The notes below the pieces were generated by a model. It saw only the letters and a list, made by a program, of their open reading frames with translations. It was not told the origin of the DNA and did not search any database. The position numbers and the translations under genes are program-made. DNA of 64,000 nt from Streptomyces sp. NBC_01214 (GTDB taxonomy: Bacteria; Actinomycetota; Actinomycetes; Streptomycetales; Streptomycetaceae). The stretch's first letter is position 1. Every line of letters starts with the position of its first letter. This document shows positions 53,569 through 62,225 of this stretch, piece after piece. The stretch lies in the NCBI RefSeq assembly GCF_026340975.1, contig NZ_JAPEOS010000001.1:2699001-2763000 (forward strand), written 5' to 3'.

Positions 53569-55095
53569 TCAGCTGGCGTCTTCGTCGTCGACCCAGCCCA
53601 TGGAACGCTCCACGGCCTTGAGCCAGCTCTTGTACTCGCGGTCCCGCTGCTCGGCGGGCATCCGCGGGGTCCACTCCGCCGCGCGGCGCCAGTTGGCGCG
53701 CAGGGCGTCGGTGTCGGGCCAGAAGCCGACGGCCAGGCCGGCGGCGTAGGCGGCGCCGAGGCAGGTGGTCTCGGCGACCATCGGGCGCACCACGGGGGCG
53801 TCCAGGAAGTCCGAGAGCGTCTGCATCAGCAGGTTGTTGGAGGTCATGCCGCCGTCGACCTTGAGGGCGGCGAGCTCGACGCCCGAGTCCTTGGTCATGG
53901 CGTCGGTGATCTCGCGGGTCTGCCAGGCGGTGGCCTCCAGGACGGCACGGGCGATGTGCGCCTTGGTGACGTACCGGGTGAGGCCGGCGATCACACCGCG
54001 GGCGTCGGAACGCCAGTACGGGGCGAAGAGGCCGGAGAAGGCCGGCACGAAGTAGGCGCCGCCGTTGTCCTCGACCGAGGAGGCCAGCGTCTCGATCTCG
54101 GCCGCGGACTTGATCAGGCCCATCTGGTCGCGCATCCACTGGACGAGCGAGCCGGTGACGGCGATGGAGCCCTCCAGCGCGTAGACCGGCTTCTGGTCGC
54201 CGATCTTGTAGCCGACCGTGGTCAGCAGGCCGCTGTAGGAGTTGATGACCTTGTCGCCGGTGTTCATCAGCATGAACGTTCCGGTGCCGTACGTGGACTT
54301 GGCCTCGCCCTCGGCGAAACAGGTCTGGCCGAAGAGGGCGGCCTGCTGGTCACCGAGCGCCGAGGCGACCGGAACACCGGCGAGGACGCCGTCCTTGACG
54401 TGGCCGTAGACCTCGGCGGAGGACTTGATCTCGGGGAGGATGGTGAGCGGCACCTCCATGGACTTCGCGATGCTGTCGTCCCACTCCAGCGTGTGGAGGT
54501 TCATCAGCATGGTGCGCGAGGCGTTGGTGACGTCGGTGACGTGCACACCGCCCTGGGCGCCACCGGTGAGGTTCCAGATGACCCAGGAGTCCATGGTGCC
54601 GAAGAGGATGTCGCCGGCGGCGGCGCGCTCGCGCAGGCCCTCGACGTTGTCCAGCAGCCAGCGGGCCTTCGGGCCGGCGAAGTAGCTCGCCAGCGGCAGG
54701 CCGGTCTCGCGGCGGAAGCGGTCCTGGCCGACGTTGCGGCCGAGCTCCTTGCACAGGGCGTCGGTGCGGGTGTCCTGCCAGACCAGCGCGTTGTGGACCG
54801 GCTCGCCGGTGTGGCGGTCCCACAGGACGGTGGTCTCGCGCTGGTTGGTGATGCCGACGGCCTTGACGTCCGCGGCGGTGATCTCGGCCTTGGCGATGGC
54901 CCCGGCGACGACCTCCTGGACGTTGGTCCAGATCTCGGTGGCGTCGTGCTCGACCCAGCCCGGCTTCGGGAAGATCTGCTCGTGCTCCTTCTGGTCGACG
55001 GCGACGATGCGGCCGTCGCGGTCGAAGACGATGCAGCGGGAGGAGGTGGTGCCCTGGTCGATCGCGGCGATGAAGGGGCCGGTGCTGGTGGTCAT
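53569..55095 (-). CDS. glpK: glycerol kinase
   Basis: 508 residues. FGGY kinase: the adenosine motif [15 protein letters not shown] near residue 10, [29 protein letters not shown] and the C-terminal [17 protein letters not shown]. Converts glycerol to glycerol-3-phosphate with ATP. Second gene of the glycerol operon, 80 bp downstream of glpF. No missing catalytic residue is seen. Confidence 0.97.
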   Translation of the reverse strand: MTTSTGPFIAAIDQGTTSSRCIVFDRDGRIVAVDQKEHEQIFPKPGWVEHDATEIWTNVQEVVAGAIAKAEITAADVKAVGITNQRETTVLWDRHTGEPVHNALVWQDTRTDALCKELGRNVGQDRFRRETGLPLASYFAGPKARWLLDNVEGLRERAAAGDILFGTMDSWVIWNLTGGAQGGVHVTDVTNASRTMLMNLHTLEWDDSIAKSMEVPLTILPEIKSSAEVYGHVKDGVLAGVPVASALGDQQAALFGQTCFAEGEAKSTYGTGTFMLMNTGDKVINSYSGLLTTVGYKIGDQKPVYALEGSIAVTGSLVQWMRDQMGLIKSAAEIETLASSVEDNGGAYFVPAFSGLFAPYWRSDARGVIAGLTRYVTKAHIARAVLEATAWQTREITDAMTKDSGVELAALKVDGGMTSNNLLMQTLSDFLDAPVVRPMVAETTCLGAAYAAGLAVGFWPDTDALRANWRRAAEWTPRMPAEQRDREYKSWLKAVERSMGWVDDEDAS

Positions 55096-55176
55096 GTTGG
55101 CTGCTCCTGGCAGGTCGGGTGAGTAGGCGGAATCAGGAGGGCGGTGCGGATCTTACGATCTTTCCGGTACTGCTGA

Positions 55177-55959
55177 TCAGGCGAACGCGATGTTGTAGAG
55201 ACCACCGGCGAGCGCGGCACCGACGAGCGGGCCGACCACCGGGATCCAGGAGTAACCCCAGTCGGAGCCGCCCTTGTTGGGCAGCGGCAGCAGGGCGTGC
55301 ACGATACGCGGACCGAGGTCGCGCACCGGGTTGATGGCGTAGCCGGTCGGGCCACCGAGCGAGAGACCGATGCCGACGACCACGAACGAGGTGATCAGGA
55401 CGCCGATGACACCGAGGCCCTTGCCACCGTCCTGGAGGCCCTGGGTCAAGATTGCCAGGACCAGGACGGCGGTACCGATGATCTCGGTCGTCAGGTTCTG
55501 CACGACGTTACGGATTTCGGGGCCCGTGGAGAAGATGCCGAGCACCGGACCGGCCACATCGTGCGGGTGCGGGTCCTCGGGACCGAGCTTGGCGTCGCGG
55601 ATGTGCTCCGGGTCGGCCAGGTGGACGCGGAACTGCCCGTAGTAGGTCACCCACATCAGCACGGCGCCGAGCATTGCGCCCAGCAGCTGGCCGGCGAAGT
55701 AGACCGGGGTGTCGCCCCACTCGCCGGTCTTGACGGCGAGACCGACGGTGACCGCCGGGTTCAGGTGCGCACCGGAGAGCGGCGCGGAGACGTAGGCGGC
55801 GATCAGTACGGCGAAACCCCAGCCGAACGTGATGGCGAGCCAGCCCGCGTTGCGGGCCTTGGAGCTCTTGAGCGTCACTGCGGCGCAGACGCCACCGCCG
55901 AGCAGTGTGAGCAGGGCGGTACCGATGGTCTCGCCGATGAAGATGTCGGAGCTGGACAC
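55177..55959 (-). CDS. glpF: MIP family glycerol facilitator
   Basis: 260 residues, six transmembrane helices. First NPA box HLNPAVT is complete; the second reads [12 protein letters not shown], so the usual Ala is Val, while the following Arg-Asp that marks glyceroporins is kept. A Gly-rich segment [18 protein letters not shown] follows. It passes glycerol inward. GTG 55959 has AAGGAG seven bases upstream. First gene of the glycerol operon, with GylR box 56084-56100 ahead of it. Confidence 0.94.
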   Translation of the reverse strand: MSSSDIFIGETIGTALLTLLGGGVCAAVTLKSSKARNAGWLAITFGWGFAVLIAAYVSAPLSGAHLNPAVTVGLAVKTGEWGDTPVYFAGQLLGAMLGAVLMWVTYYGQFRVHLADPEHIRDAKLGPEDPHPHDVAGPVLGIFSTGPEIRNVVQNLTTEIIGTAVLVLAILTQGLQDGGKGLGVIGVLITSFVVVGIGLSLGGPTGYAINPVRDLGPRIVHALLPLPNKGGSDWGYSWIPVVGPLVGAALAGGLYNIAFA

Positions 55960-56273
55960 CCGCGACTCCTTACGTACGTCCAGGGGTGGGCGGAAACCGG
56001 GTCCCTCCGGTGGTTCCGCGCACTCGGTGAGTGCTGCACCGGTCCGTGGCCTTGTCGCATCCTAACGCGTATTGCCGTTAGGTGTTCGACAATGCCGACC
56101 GGTGAACGGCAGTTTTCCGCCCAAGTGAAGAACGCGTCAAGAGTCGGCCAGGCCAAAGTGTCGGATCGTTACCCGTAGGTGCGATCAGCCAAAACCAGCC
56201 ATCTCAAGGCCAGGATGTGGCGAAAAACAGGCATAAAGAGGCCAGGGTGTGGCCAGGACCTGTTAAAGGAAGC
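55960..56273. promoter_or_regulatory. glpF upstream region with GylR box
   Basis: 314 bp between gylR and glpF on the same strand. It holds GTTCGACAATGCCGACC (56084-56100), a near-copy of the box in front of gylR, and a 7-bp inverted repeat CCTAACG/CGTTAGG (56061-56082) 1 bp before it. The stretch nearest gylR (56180-56270) is unusually A/T-richer and repeat-like (AGGCCAG, GTGGC), with no clear gene. Confidence 0.65.
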
Positions 56274-57041
56274 TCAGAACCGGCCCGCGCCGAGATCGCG
56301 TGAAACCGCACGCGCACAGTCCCGCACCGACGCCACGAGGGCCGCACGGGGCTCCCCGGACTCGCCGCACACCCGTTCCACGGCGCCCGCGACCGCCACC
56401 GCGCCGACCGGCATCCGGCGCCGGTCGTGGATCGGCGCCGCCACCGAGGCGATGCCCTCCCAGGTCTCCTCGACGTCGGAGGCCCAGCCGCGCGCCCGGG
56501 TCAGGCCCAGGATCTCCTCGAAGCCGGTGCCGTCCGTGACCGTGCGGGGGGTGAAGGCCTCGCGCTCGACCTCGTGCGCCTGGGTGTGCGCCACGGGGTC
56601 GTAGGCCGACAGCACCTTGCCCAGCGCGGTCGAGTGCAGCGGCTGCATGGCCCCGACCTCCAGCACCTGACGGCTGTCGTCGGGTCGGAACACGTGGTGC
56701 ATGATCAGCACCCCGCTCTGGTGCAGCACGCCCACGTACACGCTCTCGCCGCTCGCCCGGGCCAGGTCGTCCGTCCACACCAGCGCGCGGGCGCGCAGCT
56801 CGTGCACGTCGAGGTAGCTGTTGCCCAGGCGCAGCAGCTCCGCGCCCAACTGGTACCGGCCGGAGGCCGGGTCCTGCTCCACGAAGCCCTCGGCCTGCAG
56901 GGTGCGCAGGATGCCGTGGGCCGTGCCCTTGGCCAGGCCCAGCGAGGACGCCACGTCCGAGAGTCCCAGCCGGCGCTCGCCGCCCGCCAGGAGTCGCAGC
57001 ATCGCAGCGGCTCGTTCGAGCGACTGGATGTTCCGTGCCAT
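56274..57041 (-). CDS. gylR: IclR family repressor GylR of the glycerol operon
   Basis: 255 residues. N-terminal winged helix: SLERAAAMLRLLAGGERRLG, LSDVASSLGLAKGTAHGILR and YQLGAELLRLGN. The rest is the IclR effector domain with PLHSTALGKVLSAYDP, IASVAAPIHDRRRMPVGAVAVAG. In S. coelicolor GylR represses the gyl operon and itself, with glycerol-3-phosphate as inducer. ATG 57041 (MARNIQSLERAAA) is the true start; the longer frame above runs into the metH leader. Boxes at 57089-57105 and 56084-56100 fit this role. Confidence 0.95.
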   Translation of the reverse strand: MARNIQSLERAAAMLRLLAGGERRLGLSDVASSLGLAKGTAHGILRTLQAEGFVEQDPASGRYQLGAELLRLGNSYLDVHELRARALVWTDDLARASGESVYVGVLHQSGVLIMHHVFRPDDSRQVLEVGAMQPLHSTALGKVLSAYDPVAHTQAHEVEREAFTPRTVTDGTGFEEILGLTRARGWASDVEETWEGIASVAAPIHDRRRMPVGAVAVAGAVERVCGESGEPRAALVASVRDCARAVSRDLGAGRF

Positions 57042-57088
57042 CGCGCAGCCTCCTGCAGACCTTCGGTAGTACTGACCATCTTGACGCG

Positions 57089-57105
57089 GTTCGACAATGC
57101 TGAAC
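57089..57105. promoter_or_regulatory. GylR box in front of gylR
   Basis: GTTCGACAATGCTGAAC is an interrupted palindrome (GTTC-n-CA/TG-n-GAAC). It shares GTTCGACAATGC with the glpF box. A second palindrome GGTCGATGTCGACC lies at 57112-57125. Confidence 0.7.
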
Positions 57106-57125
57106 AGTATCGGTCGATGTCGACC

Positions 57126-57318
57126 TTGCGCACCGTCGGACAGCTGTTCGCCGTACCGTCGAGGGGACACCACCCCGGAAAGTCCCCGCCACAGAATGCA
57201 GTCCGCCACGTGGGACACCCACACCGGGGCGCCCGCCTCGCGGTTACCCTGGCCGCGTGCACCCTTGACACAGCGGGGGTGCAAAGCCGACAGCCGTCGC
57301 ATCCCAGGGAGCACAACC
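57126..57318 (+). promoter_or_regulatory. metH leader region
   Basis: 193 bp before metH. Visible: a TTGACA (57265-57270) and a hairpin TGCACCC/GGGTGCA at 57258-57283 close to it. I looked for cobalamin, SAM and SAH riboswitch signatures and did not recognise any. Confidence 0.45.
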
Positions 57319-60300
57319 ATGGCTTCGTTGCCCACCTTGCCCGCTGACACCCAGACCCGGGCCGATGCCCTCCGGGAGGCACTCGCGACCCGCGTGGTCG
57401 TCGCCGACGGAGCCATGGGAACGATGCTCCAAGCGCAGGACCCCACCATGGAGGACTTCCAGCAGCTCGAAGGCTGCAACGAGGTCCTCAACATCACCCG
57501 CCCCGACATCGTGCGCTCCGTCCATGAGGCGTACTTCTCGGTGGGCGTGGACTGCGTCGAGACCAACACCTTCGGCACGAACTACGCGGCGCTCGCCGAG
57601 TACGACATCGCCGAACGCAATTTCGAGCTGTCGGAGGCCGGCGCGCGCATCGCCCGCGAGGTCGCCGACGAGTACACCGCCTCCACCGGTCAGCAGCGCT
57701 GGGTCCTCGGCTCCATGGGCCCCGGCACCAAGCTCCCCACGCTCGGCCACATCACCTACGGCCAGATCCGCGACGCCTACCAGATCAACGCCGAGGGCCT
57801 GCTCTCCGGCGGCGCCGACGCGCTGCTCGTCGAGACCACCCAGGACCTCCTGCAGACGAAGTCCTCGATCATCGGCGCCCGCCGGGCCATGGAAGCCCTC
57901 GGCGTCACCGTCCCGCTGATCTGCTCCGTCACCGTCGAGACCACCGGCACCATGCTCCTCGGCTCGGAGATCGGCGCGGCCCTGACCGCCCTGGAGCCGC
58001 TGGGCATCGACATGATCGGCCTGAACTGCGCCACCGGCCCCGCCGAGATGAGCGAGCACCTGCGCTACCTCGCGCGCAACGCCCGCATCCCGCTCTCCTG
58101 CATGCCCAACGCCGGCCTGCCCGTCCTGACCAAGGAGGGCGCGCACTACCCGCTGACCGCCCCCGAGCTGGCCGACGCCCAGGAGACCTTCGTCCGCGAG
58201 TACGGGCTCTCCCTGGTCGGCGGCTGCTGCGGCACGACCCCCGAGCACCTGCGCCAGGTCGTCGAGCGGGTCCGCGGCACGGCCGTCACCGAGCGCACCC
58301 CCCAGCCCGAGCCCGGCGCCGCCTCGCTCTACCAGACCGTGCCCTTCCGCCAGGACACCTCGTACATGGCGATCGGCGAGCGCACCAACGCCAACGGCTC
58401 CAAGAAGTTCCGCGAGGCCATGCTGGAGGCCCGCTGGGACGACTGCGTGGAGATGGCGCGCGACCAGATCCGCGAGGGCGCGCACATGCTCGACCTCTGC
58501 GTGGACTACGTGGGCCGCGACGGCGTCGCCGACATGGAGGAGCTCGCCGGCCGCTTCGCCACCGCCTCCACCCTGCCCATCGTCCTGGACTCCACCGAGG
58601 TCCCCGTCATCCGGGCGGGCCTGGAGAAGCTCGGCGGCCGCGCGGTCATCAACTCCGTGAACTACGAGGACGGCGACGGCCCCGAGTCCCGCTTCGCCAA
58701 GGTCACCCGACTGGCCCAGGAGCACGGTGCCGCGCTCATCGCGCTCACCATCGACGAGGAGGGCCAGGCCCGCACCGTCCCGCACAAGGTCGCCATTGCC
58801 GAACGGCTCATCGACGACCTCACGGGCAACTGGGGGATCCGCGAGTCGGACATCCTCATCGACACCCTGACCTTCACGATCTGCACCGGCCAGGAGGAGT
58901 CCCGTAAGGACGGCATCGCCACGATCGAGGCGATCCGCGAGCTCAAGCGGCTCCACCCGGACGTCCAGACCACCCTCGGCCTGTCCAACATCTCCTTCGG
59001 CCTCAACCCGGCCGCCCGCGTCCTGCTGAACTCGGTCTTCCTCGACGAGTGCGTCAAGGCCGGACTCGACTCCGCCATCGTGCACGCCTCCAAGATCCTG
59101 CCGATCGCCCGCTTCGACGAGGAGCAGGTCACCACCGCCCTCGACCTGATCTACGACCGGCGCGAGGGCGACTACGACCCGCTGCAGAAGCTGATGGCCC
59201 TCTTCGAGGGCGTCAACACCAAGTCGCTCAAGGCCGGCCGCGCCGAGGAACTCCTCGCCCTGCCGCTGGACGAGCGACTGCAGCGCCGCATCATCGACGG
59301 CGAGAAGAACGGCCTGGAGGCCGACCTCGACGAGGCCCTGGCGACCCGCCCCGCCCTCGACATCGTCAACGACACCCTCCTGGAGGGCATGAAGGTCGTC
59401 GGCGAGCTCTTCGGCTCGGGCCAGATGCAGCTCCCCTTCGTCCTCCAGTCCGCCGAGGTCATGAAGACGGCCGTCGCCTACCTCGAACCGCACATGGAGA
59501 AGACCGACGACGAGGGCAAGGGCACGATCGTGCTCGCCACCGTCCGCGGAGACGTCCACGACATCGGCAAGAACCTCGTCGACATCATCCTCACCAACAA
59601 CGGCTACAACGTCGTCAACATCGGCATCAAGCAGCCCGTCTCCGCGATCCTCGAAGCCGCACAGGAACACAAGGCCGACGTCATCGGCATGTCCGGCCTG
59701 CTCGTGAAGTCGACCGTGATCATGAAGGAGAACCTGGAGGAGCTGAACCAGCGCAAGCTGGCCGCCGACTACCCGGTGATCCTCGGCGGCGCCGCCCTCA
59801 CCCGCGCCTACGTCGAGCAGGACCTCCACGAGATCTACGAGGGCGAGGTCCGCTACGCCCGCGACGCCTTCGAGGGCCTGCGCCTCATGGACGCCCTCAT
59901 CGCCGTCAAGCGCGGCGTCCCCGGCGCGACCCTGCCCGAGCTCAAGCAGCGCCGCGTGGCCAAGCGCGACACGCCAGTGCTCCAGGTCGAGGAGGCCGAG
60001 GAGCCCGGCGGCCGCTCCGACGTCTCGGTCGACAACCCGATCCCCACCCCGCCGTTCTGGGGCACCCGCGTGGTCAAGGGCATCCCGCTCAAGGACTACG
60101 CCTCCTGGCTCGACGAGGGCGCCCTCTTCAAGGGCCAGTGGGGCCTCAAGCAGGCCCGCGCGGGCGGGGCCACGTACGAGGAGCTCGTCGAGAGCGAGGG
60201 CCGTCCGCGCCTGCGCGGCCTCCTGGACAAGCTGCACACCGAGAACCTGCTCGAAGCCGCGGTCGTCTACGGGTACTTCCCCTGCGTCTCCAAGGGCGAC

Positions 60301-60831
60301 GACCTGATCATCCTGGACGAGGAGGGCAACGAGCGGACCCGCTTCACCTTCCCGCGCCAGCGCCGCGGCCGGCGCCTGTGCCTCGCGGACTTCTTCCGTC
60401 CCGAGGAGTCCGGCGAGACCGACGTGGTCGGCCTGCAGGTGGTCACCGTCGGCTCGAAGATCGGCGAGGCCACCGCCAAGCTGTTCGAGTCGGACTCCTA
60501 CCGCGAGTACCTGGAGCTGCACGGCCTCTCGGTCCAGCTCGCCGAAGCCATGGCCGAGTACTGGCACGCACGCGTCCGCGCCGAGCTCGGATTCGGCGGC
60601 GAGGACCCGGCGAAGGTCGAGGACATGTTCGACCTCAAGTACCGCGGTGCCCGCTTCTCGCTCGGCTACGGCGCCTGCCCCGACCTGGAGGACCGCGCGA
60701 AGATCGCCGACCTCCTGGAGCCGGAGCGGATCGGCGTCCACCTGTCGGAGGAGTTCCAGCTCCACCCGGAGCAGTCCACCGACGCGATCGTGATTCACCA
60801 CCCCGAAGCGAAGTATTTCAACGCACGCTGA
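57319..60831 (+). CDS. metH: cobalamin-dependent methionine synthase
   Basis: 1170 residues, the full multi-domain MetH. Homocysteine/zinc domain 1-320: zinc Cys237 (GLNCATGP) and Cys303/304 (GGCCGTTPEH). Methyltetrahydrofolate domain about 340-620 (GERTNANGSKKFREA, DFYVGRDGVAD-type sequence). Cobalamin cap and binding domains about 640-870: His747 in DVHDIGKN coordinates cobalt, SGLLVKS follows. SAM reactivation domain about 900-1170 (WGLKQARAGG, GYGACPDLEDRAKI). All key residues are present. ATG 57319 follows a purine-rich AGGGAG site. In Streptomyces this gene is placed next to gylR, as here. Confidence 0.97.
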   Translation: MASLPTLPADTQTRADALREALATRVVVADGAMGTMLQAQDPTMEDFQQLEGCNEVLNITRPDIVRSVHEAYFSVGVDCVETNTFGTNYAALAEYDIAERNFELSEAGARIAREVADEYTASTGQQRWVLGSMGPGTKLPTLGHITYGQIRDAYQINAEGLLSGGADALLVETTQDLLQTKSSIIGARRAMEALGVTVPLICSVTVETTGTMLLGSEIGAALTALEPLGIDMIGLNCATGPAEMSEHLRYLARNARIPLSCMPNAGLPVLTKEGAHYPLTAPELADAQETFVREYGLSLVGGCCGTTPEHLRQVVERVRGTAVTERTPQPEPGAASLYQTVPFRQDTSYMAIGERTNANGSKKFREAMLEARWDDCVEMARDQIREGAHMLDLCVDYVGRDGVADMEELAGRFATASTLPIVLDSTEVPVIRAGLEKLGGRAVINSVNYEDGDGPESRFAKVTRLAQEHGAALIALTIDEEGQARTVPHKVAIAERLIDDLTGNWGIRESDILIDTLTFTICTGQEESRKDGIATIEAIRELKRLHPDVQTTLGLSNISFGLNPAARVLLNSVFLDECVKAGLDSAIVHASKILPIARFDEEQVTTALDLIYDRREGDYDPLQKLMALFEGVNTKSLKAGRAEELLALPLDERLQRRIIDGEKNGLEADLDEALATRPALDIVNDTLLEGMKVVGELFGSGQMQLPFVLQSAEVMKTAVAYLEPHMEKTDDEGKGTIVLATVRGDVHDIGKNLVDIILTNNGYNVVNIGIKQPVSAILEAAQEHKADVIGMSGLLVKSTVIMKENLEELNQRKLAADYPVILGGAALTRAYVEQDLHEIYEGEVRYARDAFEGLRLMDALIAVKRGVPGATLPELKQRRVAKRDTPVLQVEEAEEPGGRSDVSVDNPIPTPPFWGTRVVKGIPLKDYASWLDEGALFKGQWGLKQARAGGATYEELVESEGRPRLRGLLDKLHTENLLEAAVVYGYFPCVSKGDDLIILDEEGNERTRFTFPRQRRGRRLCLADFFRPEESGETDVVGLQVVTVGSKIGEATAKLFESDSYREYLELHGLSVQLAEAMAEYWHARVRAELGFGGEDPAKVEDMFDLKYRGARFSLGYGACPDLEDRAKIADLLEPERIGVHLSEEFQLHPEQSTDAIVIHHPEAKYFNAR

Positions 60832-60863
60832 GCGCCACCGACGTACACTTGTCGGTCCCATAC

Positions 60864-60918
60864 AGGCCGGTCGCCTGTTCCCCGGGGTCGTATGCCCCGC
60901 GGAAGAGGTGACCGGCCT
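60864..60918 (+). promoter_or_regulatory. large hairpin between metH and HAD gene
   Basis: AGGCCGGTC (60864-60872) pairs with GACCGGCCT (60910-60918); inside, CGGGG/CCCCG (60883-60899) forms a second stem. It could end the metH transcript or fold as the 5' leader of the HAD gene. Confidence 0.5.
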
Positions 60919-60944
60919 TCTCGTCCCTTCTGAGAGGCATGCGC

Positions 60945-61646
60945 ATGACGAGCACCGTTCCCGCCCCCGTCGCCCGTACGGCCGACGGTTCTGCCCTGCA
61001 GGCGGTGCTGCTCGACATGGACGGCACCCTCGTCGACACCGAGGGCTTCTGGTGGGAGATCGAGGCCGAGATCTTCCAGGAGCTCGGCCACCGCCTCGAC
61101 GAATCCTGGCGCGACGTGGTCGTCGGCGGCCCCATGAGCCGCAGCGCGACCTTCCTGATCGAGTCGACCGGCGCCGCCATCGGCCTCGCCGAGCTGAGCG
61201 TCCTGCTCAACGAGCGCTTCGAGGCCCGCATCGCCGACCGGGTGCCGCTGATGCCCGGAGCCGAGCGGCTGCTGTCCGAGCTCGCCCGGCACAACGTGCC
61301 CACCGCCCTCGTCTCCGCCTCCCACCGCCGGGTCATCGACCAGGTCCTGCTCACCCTCGGCCGCGACCGCTTCACGATGACGGTCGCCGGCGACGAGGTG
61401 GCCCGTACCAAGCCGCACCCCGACCCGTACCTGTTCGCCGCACGCTCGCTGGGCGCGCACCCCTCGCGGTGCGCGGTCATCGAGGACACCCGCACCGGCG
61501 TGGCGGCAGCCGAGGCCGCCGGCTGCCGGGTCGTGGCCATCCCCTCGGTCGGCGTGATCGAACCCGCCCCCGGGCGTACGGTCGTCCGCTCGCTGGAGGA
61601 CGTGGACCTGGCGTTCCTGCGCTCGCTCATCGCCCCGTTTAACTGA
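60945..61646 (+). CDS. HAD-superfamily phosphatase (phosphoglycolate/beta-phosphoglucomutase-like)
   Basis: 233 residues. Motif I LLDMDGTLVDTE with the nucleophile Asp, motif II LVSASH, motif III TKPHPDPY and motif IV IEDTRTGVAAA are all present, plus a helical cap (FWWEIEAEIFQELGHRL). General phosphatase activity is expected; substrate unknown. ATG 60945 is chosen because GAGAGG lies seven bases upstream; ATG 60939 is six bases earlier. It lies 113 bp after metH, separated by a hairpin, so co-transcription is uncertain. Confidence 0.9.
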   Translation: MTSTVPAPVARTADGSALQAVLLDMDGTLVDTEGFWWEIEAEIFQELGHRLDESWRDVVVGGPMSRSATFLIESTGAAIGLAELSVLLNERFEARIADRVPLMPGAERLLSELARHNVPTALVSASHRRVIDQVLLTLGRDRFTMTVAGDEVARTKPHPDPYLFAARSLGAHPSRCAVIEDTRTGVAAAEAAGCRVVAIPSVGVIEPAPGRTVVRSLEDVDLAFLRSLIAPFN

Positions 61647-61693
61647 GAGTGACGACCGCGCCCTCCCGTCGGGCGCGCACCACCCAAGCGGAC

Positions 61694-61727
61694 ACATCGG
61701 CATGCACTGGCCTACATCGGTATGCAT
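61694..61727. repeat. pair of direct repeats 20 bp apart
   Basis: ACATCGGCATGCACTGG and ACATCGGTATGCATTGC start 20 bases apart, i.e. on the same face of the helix two turns apart, which suits an activator binding site. Confidence 0.6.
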
Positions 61728-61815
61728 TGCCACGCACTGGAGCCCCCCGAGCACGCTCCGTGCCGAACGGAACGCTGCCCGACCGCGTCCTGGCGGAAGG
61801 ATCTTCCGCAGTAGG

Positions 61816-61847
61816 CCCCGGAGGCTGAAATTCCATCCCCTCCGGGG
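61816..61847 (+). terminator. terminator after HAD gene
   Basis: CCCCGGAGG / CCTCCGGGG, 9-bp perfect stem with a 14-base loop. Confidence 0.75.
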
Positions 61848-61851
61848 CTGT

Positions 61852-61978
61852 TGCGCAGAGTGACCTTGGTCACCCTGCGCACCCTCGGCGGGTCCGTCCC
61901 GGGGCCTCCCCGGCTTCCAATGTGTCCACATTGATCAGGCCCTGACCGAATCTGCGCAGCCTGCCTGCCAACAGGCAG
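61852..61978. other. cluster of four palindromes
   Basis: (1) 61852-61881: TGCGCAG-n-GTGACC-TT-GGTCAC-n-CTGCGCA, a 30-bp palindrome with one mismatched pair. (2) 61918-61933: CAATGTG-TC-CACATTG. (3) 61935-61945: TCAGG-C-CCTGA. (4) 61961-61978: CTGCCTG-ccaa-CAGGCAG. They are evenly placed over 127 bp in otherwise gene-free DNA. Confidence 0.75.
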
Positions 61979-62225
61979 TTCGCTCCGATCACGGTGCGAT
62001 TACGCCCCAAGTTCCGCCAGTTCCAGCCATCCAGTCCCGGACCACTACTGTCGATGCGGGCACTACGCCGCACCTCATCCGGCCCCGACACACACCCCTG
62101 TGCCGGGACCGCATGGACCGATCGTCACTACACCGGCCCGATCGTTCCGCCCCGAACGGGCGACCGCCGCGAAGTGCCCTCTACGCCGCTTTGAACAAGT
62201 GCCGGTTACAGGGAGTACTTCCAGC

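Larger units (their letters stand above)
61647..62225. other. palindrome-rich gap without genes
   Basis: 579 bp with no gene visible in any frame. Contents: direct repeats ACATCGG(C/T)ATGCA at 61694-61707 and 61714-61727; terminator 61816-61847; four close palindromes at 61852-61881, 61918-61933, 61935-61945 and 61961-61978; the last 200 bp (62020-62225) should hold the promoter of the ABC lipoprotein gene but shows no clear element. Confidence 0.7.

Noticed and set aside
53563..55126. Long plus-strand frames opposite the glycerol kinase and other high-GC genes
   Set aside because: They are shadows caused by the third-position GC bias; they lack ribosome sites and family motifs, while the minus-strand genes are clear.
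57126..57318. Possible cobalamin, SAM or SAH riboswitch before metH
   Set aside because: I compared by eye with known conserved cores and saw none; only a simple hairpin is present. A covariance-model search would decide.
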